From positions 310,001 to 374,000 of the forward strand of contig NZ_SGXC01000001.1 of assembly GCF_004216695.1 (NCBI RefSeq): DNA of 64,000 bases, written 5' to 3'. A model generated the notes under the pieces. That model was not told where the DNA came from and did not search any database. It saw nothing but the letters and a program-made list of their open reading frames with translations. Each line of letters begins with the position of its first letter. The first letter of the stretch is position 1. Positions 49,288 through 60,311 of the stretch are shown piece after piece. Made by a program: the position numbers and the translations under genes. The DNA comes from Pigmentiphaga kullae. Its GTDB lineage: Bacteria; Pseudomonadota; Gammaproteobacteria; Burkholderiales; Burkholderiaceae_B.

Positions 49288-50607
49288 ATGGCCGATATCC
49301 CCCCCCAGCCCGAACGGGCTCCGTCTTCTTCCACGTCGAACGGCAAGAAAAAACAGCGCTGGCTCTGGCTGGCGGTCGTGGTCGCCCTGGCCGGCGGCGG
49401 ATACTGGTGGTGGCATGCGCGCCAGCAGGCGGCGCCCGAGGCGGGCAGGCCGGGCGCCGGCGCGCCGCGCGGGCCGGGTGGAGCCGGCGGACCGGGCGGC
49501 TTCCAGGCCGCCACGCCGGTCCGGGTCTCGCCCGCCCGGGCCGAAGACATGAAGGTCTACCTGAAGGCGCTGGGCACGGTCACCGCCTACAACACGGCCA
49601 CGGTGCGCAGCAAGGTCGACGGTGAACTGCAGAAGATCTTTTTCCAGGAAGGCCAGCTCGTCAAGGCCGGCGACCTGCTGGTGCAGATCGACCCGCGCCC
49701 CTACCAGGTCGCGCTGGCCCAGGCCCAGGGCACGCTGGAACAGAACCGCGCGCAGCTCGACAACGCACGGCGCGACCTCGAGCGCTACCAGACGCTGTAC
49801 GCGCAGGACTCGATCGCGCGCCAGCAGGTGGACACGCAGGTCGCCCTGGTGCGCCAGTACGAAGGCACGCTCAAGACCAACCAGGCGGCGGTGGACAACG
49901 CCAGGCTGCAACTCGACTACACCCGCGTCGCCGCGCCGATTTCCGGCCGCCTGGGCCTGCGCCAGGTCGACCTGGGCAACCTCGTGCGCAGCAGCGATAC
50001 CAATGGCCTGGTCATCATCACCCAGACGCAGCCCATCTCGCTGCTGTTCACCATCGCCGAAGGCGACCTGCCCGATGTGCTGACCCAGCTGCGGGCGGGC
50101 AAGACGCTGGCCGTCCAGGCCTACGACCGGGCCGACGTGCGCCACCTCGCCGACGGCGTGCTGACCACGGTGGACAACCAGATCGACACGACCACCGGCA
50201 CGGTCAAGCTCAAGGCCCGCTTCGAGAACAAGGACGAAAGCCTGTTCCCCAACCAGTTCGTCAACGCCCGCATGCACGTGCGCACGCTGGCCGGCGCCAC
50301 GGTCATTCCCGCGGGCGCGGTGCAGCGCGGCACGCCGGGCACCTTCGTCTACGTCGTCAACGACGACAACACCGTGTCGCTGCGCGTGATCAAGCTCGGC
50401 CCGAGCGACGGCGAGCGCGTATCGGTGCAGGAGGGGCTCAAGCCCGGTGACCGCATCGTGGTCGAGGGCGTGGACCGCCTGCGCGACGGCGCACAGGTCC
50501 AGGTCGTGACGGGCAGCGAGGCCGTTCCCGAGGCCGCCGGCTCGCAGTTGCAGCGCGGCGCCGGCCAGGGCACGCGCCGCCGCGGCAACGGGCGCGCCGC
50601 GCCATGA
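49288..50607 (+). CDS. mdtA: RND efflux periplasmic adaptor MdtA
   Basis: 439 residues: an N-terminal membrane anchor ([18 protein letters not shown]), lipoyl halves ([40 protein letters not shown] and [19 protein letters not shown]), a coiled-coil hairpin, and a beta-barrel and membrane-proximal domain. It links MdtBC to the outer-membrane channel. Its stop overlaps the mdtB start as ATGA. Confidence 0.95.
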   Translation: MADIPPQPERAPSSSTSNGKKKQRWLWLAVVVALAGGGYWWWHARQQAAPEAGRPGAGAPRGPGGAGGPGGFQAATPVRVSPARAEDMKVYLKALGTVTAYNTATVRSKVDGELQKIFFQEGQLVKAGDLLVQIDPRPYQVALAQAQGTLEQNRAQLDNARRDLERYQTLYAQDSIARQQVDTQVALVRQYEGTLKTNQAAVDNARLQLDYTRVAAPISGRLGLRQVDLGNLVRSSDTNGLVIITQTQPISLLFTIAEGDLPDVLTQLRAGKTLAVQAYDRADVRHLADGVLTTVDNQIDTTTGTVKLKARFENKDESLFPNQFVNARMHVRTLAGATVIPAGAVQRGTPGTFVYVVNDDNTVSLRVIKLGPSDGERVSVQEGLKPGDRIVVEGVDRLRDGAQVQVVTGSEAVPEAAGSQLQRGAGQGTRRRGNGRAAP

Positions 50608-53600
50608 ATCCGTCGCGGCTGTTCATCCTGCGCCCCATCGCCACGTCGCTGGCGATGGTGGCGATCCTGCTGTCCGGCCTGATCGCCTACAAGCTGCTGC
50701 CGGTCTCGGCCCTGCCCGAGGTCGACTACCCCACCATCCAGGTGGTCACGCAATATCCCGGCGCCAGCCCCGACGTCATGACCTCGCTGGTGACGGCGCC
50801 GCTGGAGCGCCAGTTCGGCCAGATGCCCGGCCTGAACCAGATGTCGTCCATCAGTTCGGGCGGCGCCTCGGTCATCACCCTGAAGTTCAATCTCGACCTG
50901 CAGCTGGACGTGGCCGAGCAGGAAGTCCAGGCCGCCATCAACGCCGGCTCGAACCTGCTGCCCAACGACCTGCCCGCGCCGCCCATCTACAACAAGGTCA
51001 ATCCCGCCGACACGCCGGTCCTGACGCTGGCGATCAGCTCGCCCACGCTGCCGCTCTATCAGGTGCGCGACCTGGTGGACACGCGCATGGCGCAGAAGAT
51101 CTCGCAGGTCTCGGGCGTGGGCCTGGTCAGCATCGCCGGCGGCCAGCGCCCGGCCGTGCGCATCCGCGCGAACCCGCGCGCCCTGGCCTCGGTGGGGTTG
51201 AACCTGAGCAACATCCGCACCGCCATCACCGGCGCCAACGTCAACCAGCCCAAGGGCAATTTCGACGGCCCCAGCCGCGCCACCACGCTCGATGCCAACG
51301 ACCAGTTGAAGACCATCGAGCAGTACCGCGACCTGATCATCGCCTACGCCAACAACGCGCCGGTGCGGCTGTCGGACGTGGCCGAGATCGAGCGCGACGC
51401 CGAGAACATCCGCCAGGCCGCCTGGGCCGACGGCCAGCCGGCCATCCTGCTGAACGTGCAGCGCCAGCCCGGCGCCAACGTGATCCAGGTGGTGGACAAC
51501 ATCCGCAAGCTGCTGCCCGACCTGCAGGCGGCGTTGCCCAGCACGCTGGACGTGGCCGTGCTGTCGGACCGCACCGAATCCATCCGCTCTTCGGTCAAGG
51601 ACGTGCAGTTCGAACTGATGCTGGCGGTGGCGCTGGTGGTCATGGTCACCTTCGTGTTCCTGCGCAACCTCACGGCCACCATCATCCCCAGCGTGGTCGT
51701 CCCGCTGTCGCTGATCGGCACCTTCGGCGTCATGTACCTGGCCGGCTTCAGCGTCAACAACCTCACGCTGATGGCGCTGACCATCGCCACCGGCTTCGTG
51801 GTGGACGACGCCATCGTCATGATCGAGAACATCGCCCGCTACCTGGAGCAGGGCGAGACGCCGGTGCAGGCCGCCCTGAAGGGCGCGGCGCAGATCGGCT
51901 TCACGCTGATCTCGCTCACCTTCTCGCTGATCGCCGTGCTGATTCCCCTGCTGTTCATGGGCGACGTGATCGGCCGGCTGTTCCGCGAGTTCGCCATCAC
52001 GCTGGCGGTCTCGATCCTGATCTCGCTGGTGGTCTCGCTCAGCCTGACCCCCATGATGTGCTCGAAGTACCTGCGCCACATCCCGGACGAGCAGCAGGGC
52101 TGGTTCTACCGCAAGAGCGGCGAATGGTTCGACCGCATCATCGCCGGCTACGACCGCATGCTGCGCTGGGTGTTGTCGCACCAGCCGCTGACGCTGCTGG
52201 TCGCGCTGGGCACGCTGCTGCTGACGGTGCTGCTGTACGTCGTGATCCCCAAGGGCTTCTTCCCCCAGCAGGACACCGGCGTCATCCAGGCCATCAGCGA
52301 AAGCTCGCCGTCGGTGTCCTTCGCCGCCATGGCGCGGCGCCAGCAGGCGGCGGCGGACATCATCCTGCGCGATCCCGACGTGGCCAGCCTGTCGTCCTTC
52401 ATCGGCGTGGACGGCACCAACGCCACGCTCAACGCCGGCCGCCTGCAGATCAACCTGAAACCCCACGACGAACGCAGCGCCTCGGCAGCGCAGGTGATCG
52501 CCCGCCTGCAACCGCAACTGGACAAGGTGGAAGACCTGCGGCTGTACATGCAGCCGGTGCAGGACCTGACCATCGAGGACAGCGTCAGCCGCACCCAGTA
52601 CCAGTTCACGCTGCAGGACCCCGACCTGGACACGCTGGGCACCTGGACGCGCAAGCTGGTCGACCGGCTCGGGCAGCTGCCGCAACTGGCCGACGTGACC
52701 CACGACCTGCAGGACCGCGGCCTGCAGACCTATGTCGAAATCGACCGCAACGCCGCCTCGCGGCTGGGCGTGACCGCGGCCGACATCAACAACGCGCTGT
52801 ACGACGCGCTGGGCCAGCGGCTGATATCGACCATCTTCACCCAGGCCAACCAGTACCGCGTGGTGCTGGAGGTCGCGCCGCAGTTCCGGCAGGATCCGTC
52901 GTCGCTGTCGCAGATCTACGTGGCGACCACCGACGGCGCGCAGGTGCCGCTGACCAACATCGTGCGGGTGTCCGAACGGACCACCGCGCTGTCGATCAGC
53001 CACCTGGGGCAGTTCCCGTCGGCCACGGTCTCGTTCAACCTGGCCCACGGCGCCTCGCTCAGCGGCGCGGTCGACGCCATCCTGCAGGCCGAACGCGAGA
53101 TCGGCATGCCGCTGGGCATCCAGACCAGCTTCCAGGGCGCGGCCCAGGCCTTCCAGTCGTCGCTGAACAGCACCCTGCTGCTGATCCTGGCCGCCATCGC
53201 CACGATGTACATCGTGCTGGGCGTGCTGTACGAAAGCTACATCCACCCCATCACCATCCTGTCCACCCTGCCCTCGGCCGGCGTGGGCGCGCTGCTGGCG
53301 CTGATGATCGCGGGCAGCGACCTGGACATGATCGGCATCATCGGGATCATCCTGCTGATCGGCATCGTGAAGAAGAACGCCATCATGATGATCGACTTCG
53401 CGCTCGAGGCCGAGCGCAAGCAGGGCATGGCGCCGCGCGAAGCCATCCACCAGGCGGCGCTGCTGCGCTTCCGGCCCATCCTGATGACCACCTTCGCCGC
53501 GCTGTTCGGCGCCGTGCCGCTGATGCTGAGCACCGGTAGCGGCGCCGAGCTGCGCCAGCCCCTGGGCATCGTGATGGTGGGCGGCCTGCTGGTCAGCCAG

Positions 53601-53720
53601 TTGCTGACGCTGTTCACGACGCCGGTCATCTACCTGATGTTCGACCGCCTGGGACACGCGATGAACCGCAGGCGCGAGCGGCGCACGGCCTCGCTGGGCC
53701 AGCCGGGCGGCACGCCATGA
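50604..53720 (+). CDS. mdtB: RND multidrug efflux transporter MdtB
   Basis: 1038-residue, twelve-helix proton-drug antiporter. [25 protein letters not shown] is the MdtB N-terminus, and the fourth helix ([19 protein letters not shown]) carries the paired aspartates of the proton relay. It forms a heteromultimer with MdtC, which has the same length. Coupled by ATGA overlaps at both ends. Confidence 0.96.
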   Translation: MNPSRLFILRPIATSLAMVAILLSGLIAYKLLPVSALPEVDYPTIQVVTQYPGASPDVMTSLVTAPLERQFGQMPGLNQMSSISSGGASVITLKFNLDLQLDVAEQEVQAAINAGSNLLPNDLPAPPIYNKVNPADTPVLTLAISSPTLPLYQVRDLVDTRMAQKISQVSGVGLVSIAGGQRPAVRIRANPRALASVGLNLSNIRTAITGANVNQPKGNFDGPSRATTLDANDQLKTIEQYRDLIIAYANNAPVRLSDVAEIERDAENIRQAAWADGQPAILLNVQRQPGANVIQVVDNIRKLLPDLQAALPSTLDVAVLSDRTESIRSSVKDVQFELMLAVALVVMVTFVFLRNLTATIIPSVVVPLSLIGTFGVMYLAGFSVNNLTLMALTIATGFVVDDAIVMIENIARYLEQGETPVQAALKGAAQIGFTLISLTFSLIAVLIPLLFMGDVIGRLFREFAITLAVSILISLVVSLSLTPMMCSKYLRHIPDEQQGWFYRKSGEWFDRIIAGYDRMLRWVLSHQPLTLLVALGTLLLTVLLYVVIPKGFFPQQDTGVIQAISESSPSVSFAAMARRQQAAADIILRDPDVASLSSFIGVDGTNATLNAGRLQINLKPHDERSASAAQVIARLQPQLDKVEDLRLYMQPVQDLTIEDSVSRTQYQFTLQDPDLDTLGTWTRKLVDRLGQLPQLADVTHDLQDRGLQTYVEIDRNAASRLGVTAADINNALYDALGQRLISTIFTQANQYRVVLEVAPQFRQDPSSLSQIYVATTDGAQVPLTNIVRVSERTTALSISHLGQFPSATVSFNLAHGASLSGAVDAILQAEREIGMPLGIQTSFQGAAQAFQSSLNSTLLLILAAIATMYIVLGVLYESYIHPITILSTLPSAGVGALLALMIAGSDLDMIGIIGIILLIGIVKKNAIMMIDFALEAERKQGMAPREAIHQAALLRFRPILMTTFAALFGAVPLMLSTGSGAELRQPLGIVMVGGLLVSQLLTLFTTPVIYLMFDRLGHAMNRRRERRTASLGQPGGTP

Positions 53721-56700
53721 ACATCTCCGCGCCGTTCATCATGCGGCCGGTGGCCACGGTGCTGCTGGCCATCGCCGTGGTGCTGGCCGGCGCCCTGGCC
53801 TTCGTCAAGCTGCCGGTCGCGCCCTTGCCGCAGGTGGACTTCCCCACGATATCGGTGCGCGCCAGCCTGCCCGGCGCCAGCCCCGAGACCATGGCCTCCA
53901 GCGTCGCCACGCCGCTGGAGCGCGCGCTGGGCAGCATCGCCGGGATCAGCGAGATGACCTCGCGCAGCACCCAGGGCTCGGCCAGCATCACGCTGCAATT
54001 CGACCTGAGCCGCGACATCGACGGCGCCGCGCGCGACGTGCAGGGCGCCATCAACGCGGCGCGCACCATGCTGCCCAGCGCGCTGCGCAGCAATCCGACC
54101 TACACCAAGCGCAACCCCGCCTCGGCGCCCATCATGGTGCTGGCGCTGACCTCGCCCACGCTGGACCAGGGTCAGCTCTACGACGTGGGCTCGACCATCC
54201 TGGCGCAGCGCATCGCGCAGATCAAGGGCGTCAGCGACGTCCAGGTGGGCGGCAGCTCGCTTCCCGCGGTGCGGGTGGAACTGAACCCGACCGCGCTCAA
54301 CCAGTACGGCATCGCGCTGGACGAAGTGCGCACCGCGCTGAACAACGCCAACGCGCGCGGCCCCAAGGGCGTGCTCGAGAACGACGAGACCAGCTGGCAG
54401 GTCGCCACCAACGACCAGTTGCGCAAGGCACGCGAGTATCGCGGGCTGATCGTGGCGTACCGCAACGGCTCGCCCGTGATGCTGAGCGACGTGGCGCGGG
54501 TCGAGGACTCGGTGGAAGACCTCTTCAACATGGGCTTCCTGAACAACAGCCCGGCCATCCTGCTGGTGGTGGGGCGCCAGGCAGACGCCAACATCATCGA
54601 GACGGTGGACCGCATCCGCGAAGCACTGCCGCAGATGCGGGCGCTGCTGCCGGGCGACGTCGCGCTGACCGTGGCGCAGGACCGCACGCCCAGCATCCGC
54701 GCCTCGCTGGCCGAGGCCGAGCACACGCTCATCATCGCCGTCATCCTGGTCATCCTGGTGGTGCTGCTGTTCCTGCGCAACGTCCGCGCCGCCATCATTC
54801 CCAGCGTGGCGGTGCCGGTCTCGCTCATTGCCACCTTCGCCGTGATGTACCTGTGCGGCTACTCGCTCAACACCATGTCGCTGATGGCGCTGATCGTCGC
54901 CACCGGTTTCGTGGTGGACGACGCCATCGTCGTGCTGGAGAACATCTCGCGGCACCTGGAGGCGGGCATGTCGCCGCTGCGGGCGGCCCTGGTGGGCTCG
55001 CGCGAGGTCGGGTTCACGGTGCTGTCGATGAGCCTGTCGCTGATCGCGGTGTTCATCCCCATCCTGCTGATGGGCGACATCGTCGGCCGGCTGTTCCGCG
55101 AGTTCTCCGTCACGCTGTCGGCCGCCATCCTGATGTCGCTGATCGTGTCGGTCACGCTGACGCCCATGATGTGCGCGCGCATGCTGCGCCCCGCGCGCGA
55201 GCAGCGGCCCCCGGGACGGATCTCGCGCCTGCTCGACGCCGGCTTCAGCGGCATGGCGCGGGGCTACGGCCGCGCGCTGCACTGGGTGCTGCGCCACTCG
55301 CTGCTGACCCTGATCGTGCTGGGCGTGGTGATCGGACTCAACGTCTACCTGTACGTGAAAGTGCCCAAGGGCTTCTTCCCGCAGCAGGACACGGGCCAGC
55401 TCATGGGCTTCATCCGCGCGGACCAGGGCACGTCCTTCCAGGCCATGCGCCCCAAGCTGGAACACTTCCGCAAGGTGGTGCTGGCCGACCCGGCGGTCGA
55501 GAGCATGGTCGGCTACAGCGGCGGACGCGGCGGCAGCAACACCAGCTTCATGATGATCCAGCTCAAGCCGCTGGCCGAGCGCAAGGTGTCGGTCGACGAG
55601 GTGATGAACCGGCTGCGGGGCAGGCTGGGCAACGTGCCCGGCGCGCGCATGTTCCTGATGCCCAACCAGGACATACGCATCGGGGCGCGCATGTCCAACT
55701 CCAGCTACCAGTATTCGCTGAAGGCCTCGGAACTGTCGGCGCTGCGCACCTGGATGCCGCGCGTGACGCGCGCGCTGGCCGCGCTGCCCGAGCTGGCCGA
55801 CGTCGACGTGGACGTCGAGGACAAGGGCCGGCAGATCTCGCTGGAGATCGACCGCGAGACCGCGACGCGGCTGGGGGTAAACATGTCCATGATCGCCGCG
55901 GTGCTGAACAATTCGTTCAGCCAGCGGCAGGTCTCGGTCATCTACAACCCGCTCAACCAGTACCGGGTGGTCATGGAGGTGGACCAGCGCTTCGCCCAGA
56001 ACGCGGACGCGCTGCAACAGGTCACCGTCGTCACCTCGACCGGCGCCCGGGTGCCGCTGTCCGCCTTCGCGAAATGGCGCACCACCAACGCGCCGCTGAG
56101 CGTCTCGCACGAGAGCCAGTTCGCCGCCGACACGGTCTCGTTCAACCTGGCCCCGGGCGTATCGCTGGAGCAGGCCACGCGCGCCGTCAACGAGGCGGTC
56201 GCCCGCATCAGCCTGCCGACCACCGAGATCCAGTCGGGCTTCGCCGGCAGCGCCAAGGCGCTGCAATCGTCGCTGAGCGCCCAGCCCTGGCTGATTCTGG
56301 CCGCGCTGGTCACCATGTACCTGGTGCTGGGCATGCTTTACGAGAGCTACATCCATCCGCTGACCATCCTGTCCACCCTGCCCTCGGCCGGGCTGGGCGC
56401 GCTGCTGGCGCTGATGATGCTGGGCCGGGAATTCTCGCTGATCGCGCTGATCGGGGTGTTCCTGCTGATCGGCATCGTCAAGAAGAACGCCATCATGATG
56501 GTGGACTTCGCGCTGGACGCCGAACGGCGGCGCGGGCTGAGTTCGCGCGATGCCATCCACGAAGCCTGCCTGATGCGCTTTCGTCCCATCCTGATGACCA
56601 CCATGGCGGCCATCCTGGGCGCCGTGCCGCTGGTGATCAGCACCGGCGCCGGCGCCGAACTGCGCCAGCCGCTGGGCATCACCATCGTCGGCGGGCTGGT

Positions 56701-56833
56701 CGTCAGCCAGTTGCTGACCCTGTTCACCACCCCCGTGGTCTATCTGTACCTCGACCGCCTGCACTGGCGGGCGCAACGGCGCTGGGGCCGGCCGCGATCG
56801 GCGGGCCTCGCGCTACCCGGAGACAATCTATGA
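53717..56833 (+). CDS. mdtC: RND multidrug efflux transporter MdtC
   Basis: 1038 residues; N-terminus [24 protein letters not shown], proton-relay [21 protein letters not shown], and the C-terminal [21 protein letters not shown] characteristic of RND pumps. MdtBC expel detergents, bile salts and some antibiotics in E. coli. The start overlaps mdtB and the stop overlaps the channel gene. Confidence 0.96.
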   Translation: MNISAPFIMRPVATVLLAIAVVLAGALAFVKLPVAPLPQVDFPTISVRASLPGASPETMASSVATPLERALGSIAGISEMTSRSTQGSASITLQFDLSRDIDGAARDVQGAINAARTMLPSALRSNPTYTKRNPASAPIMVLALTSPTLDQGQLYDVGSTILAQRIAQIKGVSDVQVGGSSLPAVRVELNPTALNQYGIALDEVRTALNNANARGPKGVLENDETSWQVATNDQLRKAREYRGLIVAYRNGSPVMLSDVARVEDSVEDLFNMGFLNNSPAILLVVGRQADANIIETVDRIREALPQMRALLPGDVALTVAQDRTPSIRASLAEAEHTLIIAVILVILVVLLFLRNVRAAIIPSVAVPVSLIATFAVMYLCGYSLNTMSLMALIVATGFVVDDAIVVLENISRHLEAGMSPLRAALVGSREVGFTVLSMSLSLIAVFIPILLMGDIVGRLFREFSVTLSAAILMSLIVSVTLTPMMCARMLRPAREQRPPGRISRLLDAGFSGMARGYGRALHWVLRHSLLTLIVLGVVIGLNVYLYVKVPKGFFPQQDTGQLMGFIRADQGTSFQAMRPKLEHFRKVVLADPAVESMVGYSGGRGGSNTSFMMIQLKPLAERKVSVDEVMNRLRGRLGNVPGARMFLMPNQDIRIGARMSNSSYQYSLKASELSALRTWMPRVTRALAALPELADVDVDVEDKGRQISLEIDRETATRLGVNMSMIAAVLNNSFSQRQVSVIYNPLNQYRVVMEVDQRFAQNADALQQVTVVTSTGARVPLSAFAKWRTTNAPLSVSHESQFAADTVSFNLAPGVSLEQATRAVNEAVARISLPTTEIQSGFAGSAKALQSSLSAQPWLILAALVTMYLVLGMLYESYIHPLTILSTLPSAGLGALLALMMLGREFSLIALIGVFLLIGIVKKNAIMMVDFALDAERRRGLSSRDAIHEACLMRFRPILMTTMAAILGAVPLVISTGAGAELRQPLGITIVGGLVVSQLLTLFTTPVVYLYLDRLHWRAQRRWGRPRSAGLALPGDNL

Positions 56834-58386
56834 CCAAGACGTGGCCCGCCGTGGCGGGCACGCCCCGCCCTGCACCGCTTTCCGGCCGCCGCCCGCCGCG
56901 GGCCGGCGGCGCGCGCCTTGCCGTATGCGCCGCGCTGGCCGCCCTGCTGGCCGGATGCGCGATGGGACCCGACTACGTGCGGCCGACCGTGAACAGCGGC
57001 GTCCAGTTCAAGGAAGCCGCCGGCTGGAAGGCCGCCGAGCCCCGCGACGACGTCGGCCGCGGCCCGTGGTGGGAGGTCTACGGCGACCCCGAACTGTCGC
57101 GCCTGATGGCCCAGGTCGAGACCGCCAACCAGACCATCGCCCAGGCCGAGGCGCAATACCGGCAGGCGCTGGCCACGGTGCAGGCCACCCGCGCCGGCCA
57201 GTTCCCCACGCTGAACGGCAGCGCCTCGGCCACGCGCAGCGGCACCGGCACGAGCAGCAGCACCACCACCAACAGCAGCGGCGTGGTCATCAGCCAGGGC
57301 GGCTCGCAAAGCATCCGCAACCAGTACAGCATGAGCGCCACGGCCAGTTGGGAAGCCGACCTGTGGGGCCGCATCCGCCGCAGCGTCGAAGCCGACACCG
57401 CCAGCGCGCAGGCCAGCGCGGCCAACCTGGCCAACGCCCACCTGAGCGCGCAGGCCGAACTGGCGCGCAACTACTTCCAGTTGCGCATCATGGACGAGCA
57501 GCACCGCCTGCTGGAGGCCACCATCAAGGTCTATGAACGCTCGCTGCGCCTGAACGAGAACCGCTATGCGGTGGGCGTCTCGGCCAAGGCCGAGATCGCC
57601 CAGGCCCGTACCCAGCTGGAATCGACGCGGGCCCAGGCCGTGGACCTGCGCTGGCAGCGTGCCCAACTCGAGCACGCCATCGCCATCCTGGCCGGCCAGC
57701 CGCCGTCCGAGTTCAGCCTGGCCCCCACGACCTTCCAGGCCACGCTGCCGGCGGTTCCGGTGGGCCTGCCCTCGGAACTGCTGGAGCGCCGGCCCGACAT
57801 CGCCGCGGCCGAACGCCAGGTCCAGGCCGCCAATGCCCGCATCGGCGTCGCCAAGGCGGCCTACTTCCCGTCGCTGACCCTGTCGGCCTCGTTGGGCTAC
57901 CGCAGCTCGCAATTCTCGGACTGGCTGACCGCGCCGGCGCGCTTCTGGTCGCTGGGGCCCTCGCTGGCCGCGCCGCTGTTCGACGCCGGCCTGCGCCGCG
58001 CGCAGACCCGGCAGGCCGAAGCCACCTACGACCAGCAGGTGGCGGCCTACCGGCAGACCGTGCTGTCCGCGCTGGGCGAGGTGGAGAACTACCTTTCGCA
58101 ACTGCGCGTGATGGAGGAAGAACAGGTCGTGCAGCAGCGGGCGCTGGATGCCGCGCGCGAATCGCTGCGGCTCACGACCAACCAGTTCGAGTCCGGCCTG
58201 ATCGACTACCTGAGCGTGGTAACCGTGCAGACCTCGGCCCTCAGCAACGAGCGCACCGCGCTGTCATTGCTGGGCAATCGCCTGACCGCCAGCGTGAACC
58301 TGATCGCCGCGCTGGGCGGCGGCTGGCACGCGGACGCCCTGGCCACGGCGCGGGACGGCGCCAAGGCCGATACGGCCACGCAATAG
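56830..58386 (+). CDS. RND efflux outer-membrane lipoprotein channel (OprM/NodT family)
   Basis: 518 residues. A signal peptide ends in a lipobox (LLAGC, Cys about residue 43), followed by the OEP fold in two repeats: [29 protein letters not shown] and [36 protein letters not shown], then [24 protein letters not shown] Ser/Thr-rich insert ([14 protein letters not shown]) lies in the first repeat. Fourth gene of the mdtABC operon. Confidence 0.94.
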   Translation: MTKTWPAVAGTPRPAPLSGRRPPRAGGARLAVCAALAALLAGCAMGPDYVRPTVNSGVQFKEAAGWKAAEPRDDVGRGPWWEVYGDPELSRLMAQVETANQTIAQAEAQYRQALATVQATRAGQFPTLNGSASATRSGTGTSSSTTTNSSGVVISQGGSQSIRNQYSMSATASWEADLWGRIRRSVEADTASAQASAANLANAHLSAQAELARNYFQLRIMDEQHRLLEATIKVYERSLRLNENRYAVGVSAKAEIAQARTQLESTRAQAVDLRWQRAQLEHAIAILAGQPPSEFSLAPTTFQATLPAVPVGLPSELLERRPDIAAAERQVQAANARIGVAKAAYFPSLTLSASLGYRSSQFSDWLTAPARFWSLGPSLAAPLFDAGLRRAQTRQAEATYDQQVAAYRQTVLSALGEVENYLSQLRVMEEEQVVQQRALDAARESLRLTTNQFESGLIDYLSVVTVQTSALSNERTALSLLGNRLTASVNLIAALGGGWHADALATARDGAKADTATQ

Positions 58387-58397
58387 CCGACGGAGCT

Positions 58398-58757
58398 TCA
58401 GACGTCCACGACGGGAACGAAGCCGCCGAAGATCATGCGCTTGCCGTCGAAGGGCATGGTGTCGCCCATGGCCTTCATGCGCGGATCGGACATCATTTTC
58501 TGGTTGGCGGCATCCCGCACTTCCTTCGAGGGATACTCGAACCAGCTGAAGACCACCACTTCGTCTTCCTTGGCCTGCACGGCCCGGCGGAAATCGGTCA
58601 GCTTGCCGTCGGGCACGTCGTCGCCCCAACACTCGACCATGCGCGTGGCGCCGAATTCCTTGAACAGGGGCGCCGCGTCGGCGGCATGCTTGATGTACTG
58701 CTCCTTGTTGGCGGCCGGCACGGCCAGGAGAAACCCTTCCACGTATTTCATCGCCAT
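58398..58757 (-). CDS. DUF1428 family protein
   Basis: 119 residues: MKYVEGFLLAVPAANKEQYIKHAADAAPLFKEFGATRMVECWGDDVPDGKLTDFRRAVQAKEDEVVVFSW and a late MPFDGKRMIFGGFVPVVDV, a DUF1428 dimeric alpha/beta barrel. Function unknown. AGGAG lies seven bases before ATG 58757. Divergent from a MarR regulator across a perfect palindrome, so likely its target. Confidence 0.9.
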   Translation of the reverse strand: MAMKYVEGFLLAVPAANKEQYIKHAADAAPLFKEFGATRMVECWGDDVPDGKLTDFRRAVQAKEDEVVVFSWFEYPSKEVRDAANQKMMSDPRMKAMGDTMPFDGKRMIFGGFVPVVDV

Positions 58758-58840
58758 CGTCGATCTCCTTTGCGGGTGTGGCGGTCCGCCCCCGCGGCGA
58801 ACCGGTCTTCGTTGGCGATCATGCCTCGCCAATTTGACAT

Positions 58841-58860
58841 TTATGTTGATATCAACATAA
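58841..58860. promoter_or_regulatory. Perfect 20-bp palindrome, probable MarR operator
   Basis: TTATGTTGAT (58841-58850) is directly followed by its exact complement ATCAACATAA (58851-58860), 11 bp before the MarR ATG and 83 bp before the DUF1428 start. Size, symmetry and position fit an operator controlling both divergent genes. Confidence 0.75.
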
Positions 58861-58871
58861 TAGTTGATGCC

Positions 58872-59312
58872 ATGTCAAAGAAAATTCCGTTTTCTGTCAC
58901 GCTTGAAGTCCGCGATGCCTGTCTGTGCCTGCACGTGCAGCGCGCCGCCCGGGCGCTGGCCAAGCGGTTCGACGATGCCCTGCGGCCCACCGGCCTGACC
59001 AATGGGCAGTTCTCGCTATTGATGTCGCTGAACCGGCCCGAGCCGCCCGGCATGGCGTCGGTGGCCCGGTTGCTGGCCATGGACAGGACGACGTTGACCG
59101 CGGCCCTGAAACCGCTCGAGCGCGACGGGCTGGTACGCGTGGAGGTTGATCCCGCCGACCGTCGCAGCCGCCGGCTTGTCCTGACCGGCCCGGGGCACGC
59201 AGCGCTGGCGCGCGCACTACCGATCTGGCGCGCCACGCATGCCACGATCGAAGCGGACCTGGGCGGGCGTTCGGCCGACGACCTTCGGGCCAGCCTGGCC
59301 GCGCTGTCCTGA
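58872..59312 (+). CDS. MarR-family transcriptional regulator
   Basis: 146-residue winged-helix regulator: LTNGQFSLLMSLNRPEPPGMASVARLLAMDRTTLTAALKPLERDGLVRVEVDPADRRSRRLVLTGPGHAAL. The helix-turn-helix and the DRRSR wing are clear. ATG 58872 lies just after a 20-bp palindrome, so it is probably autoregulated. Confidence 0.93.
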   Translation: MSKKIPFSVTLEVRDACLCLHVQRAARALAKRFDDALRPTGLTNGQFSLLMSLNRPEPPGMASVARLLAMDRTTLTAALKPLERDGLVRVEVDPADRRSRRLVLTGPGHAALARALPIWRATHATIEADLGGRSADDLRASLAALS

Positions 59313-59337
59313 GCGCCGGGAGAGGCGCGCGCCGGGC

Positions 59338-59348
59338 TTTTGCGTAAC
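59338..59348 (+). promoter_or_regulatory. TTGCGTAA-type site upstream of iclR-like gene
   Basis: TTTTGCGTAAC lies 34 bp before the IclR start. Its core is the reverse complement of the TTACGCAA site at 60263-60270 upstream of the P450, suggesting one regulator binds both. Confidence 0.45.
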
Positions 59349-59381
59349 ATAGCGCGCATTCCTCTCCTCCTTCCCCGTCCC

Positions 59382-60221
59382 ATGGCCAGCAAGCGCGAAG
59401 AAGCCACGTCCCCCTCGTCCCCGACCAGCGCGGCGCCCCCCAAACCCGCCTCCCGCCGCAGCAAGGTGCAGTCGGCCGGCACCGGCATGGCGGTGCTCAA
59501 GGCCCTGGCCGCCATGGGAGGCGCCGCGTCGCTGACCGCGCTGGCGGGCCGGCTGGGAGAAAGCCCGGCCAAGGTCCACCGCTACCTGGCGAGCCTGGTC
59601 GATGCCGAATTCGTCATTCAGGACCCGGCCACCTCGCGCTACGTGCTGGGCCCCGAATCGCTGGCCATCGGCCTGGCCGCCATGCGGCAGTCGGACGCGC
59701 TGACGCTGGCCGCCGCCGAATTGGCGCGGCTGGGCGAATCGCACAATCTGTCCTGCTTCGTCTCGGTGCTGGGCAACGCCGGCCCGACCATCGTCCGGTG
59801 GAGCGAGCCGGTCCAGCCCGTGGCGGTGAACGTGCGGGTCGGCTCGGTCATGCCGGTGCTGTGGTCGGCTACCGGGCGGGCCTTCGGCGCCTTTGCCCGG
59901 TCTGCGGTGCTCGATGCGCTGGTCGCCGGCGAACTGGCCGGCGCTACGCCCGAACACCGCCGCCTGGTTCCCGACCGCGAGGCGGCCGACCGCCTGTTCG
60001 CCGCCATCCGCTCCATGGGCTGCGCCCCCGTGCGCGACGTGATGCTGAACGGCATCAGCGCGGTGGCGGCCCCGGTGTTCAACGCCGACGGTGCCGTCAC
60101 CGTGGTCATGACGGCGCTGGGCCCGACCGGCGCCTTCGATCCGGAACCGGAGGGGGATGTCGCCCGCTGGGTCCGCCAGGCGGCCGCCGCCGTCGGCAAA
60201 CGGCTGGGCCACGGTATCTAG
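59382..60221 (+). CDS. IclR-family transcriptional regulator
   Basis: 279 residues: an N-terminal winged helix (GMAVLKALAAMGGAASLTALAGRLGESPAKVHRYLASLVDAEFV) and a C-terminal effector domain (SVLGNAGPTIVRWSEPVQPVAVNVRVGSVMPVLWSATGRAFGAF). ATG 59382 is used; an upstream TTG would add a doubtful leader. Next to the P450 gene and likely its regulator. Confidence 0.92.
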   Translation: MASKREEATSPSSPTSAAPPKPASRRSKVQSAGTGMAVLKALAAMGGAASLTALAGRLGESPAKVHRYLASLVDAEFVIQDPATSRYVLGPESLAIGLAAMRQSDALTLAAAELARLGESHNLSCFVSVLGNAGPTIVRWSEPVQPVAVNVRVGSVMPVLWSATGRAFGAFARSAVLDALVAGELAGATPEHRRLVPDREAADRLFAAIRSMGCAPVRDVMLNGISAVAAPVFNADGAVTVVMTALGPTGAFDPEPEGDVARWVRQAAAAVGKRLGHGI

Positions 60222-60243
60222 GTGTAATCGGCAGTTCTCTTTT

Positions 60244-60272
60244 TACGCATTGCGTACAATAATTACGCAAAA
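60244..60272. promoter_or_regulatory. Candidate IclR operator and promoter of the P450 gene
   Basis: TACGCA-T-TGCGTA (60244-60256) is a palindrome with one central base, overlapping a -10-like TACAAT (60255-60260). ATTACGCAAAA (60262-60272) repeats the half-site found before the IclR gene. The -35 is poor, which fits an activator- or repressor-controlled promoter. Confidence 0.5.
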
Positions 60273-60311
60273 TGATCCCCCTTTCCGGGATCCGGCAACA
60301 GGAGAGACACC

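Noticed and set aside
50349..56776. Long minus-strand frames antisense to mdtB and mdtC
   Set aside because: The plus-strand RND pumps are full length and unambiguous; the antisense products are His/Gln/Arg-rich low complexity, as expected from reversed GC-rich codons.
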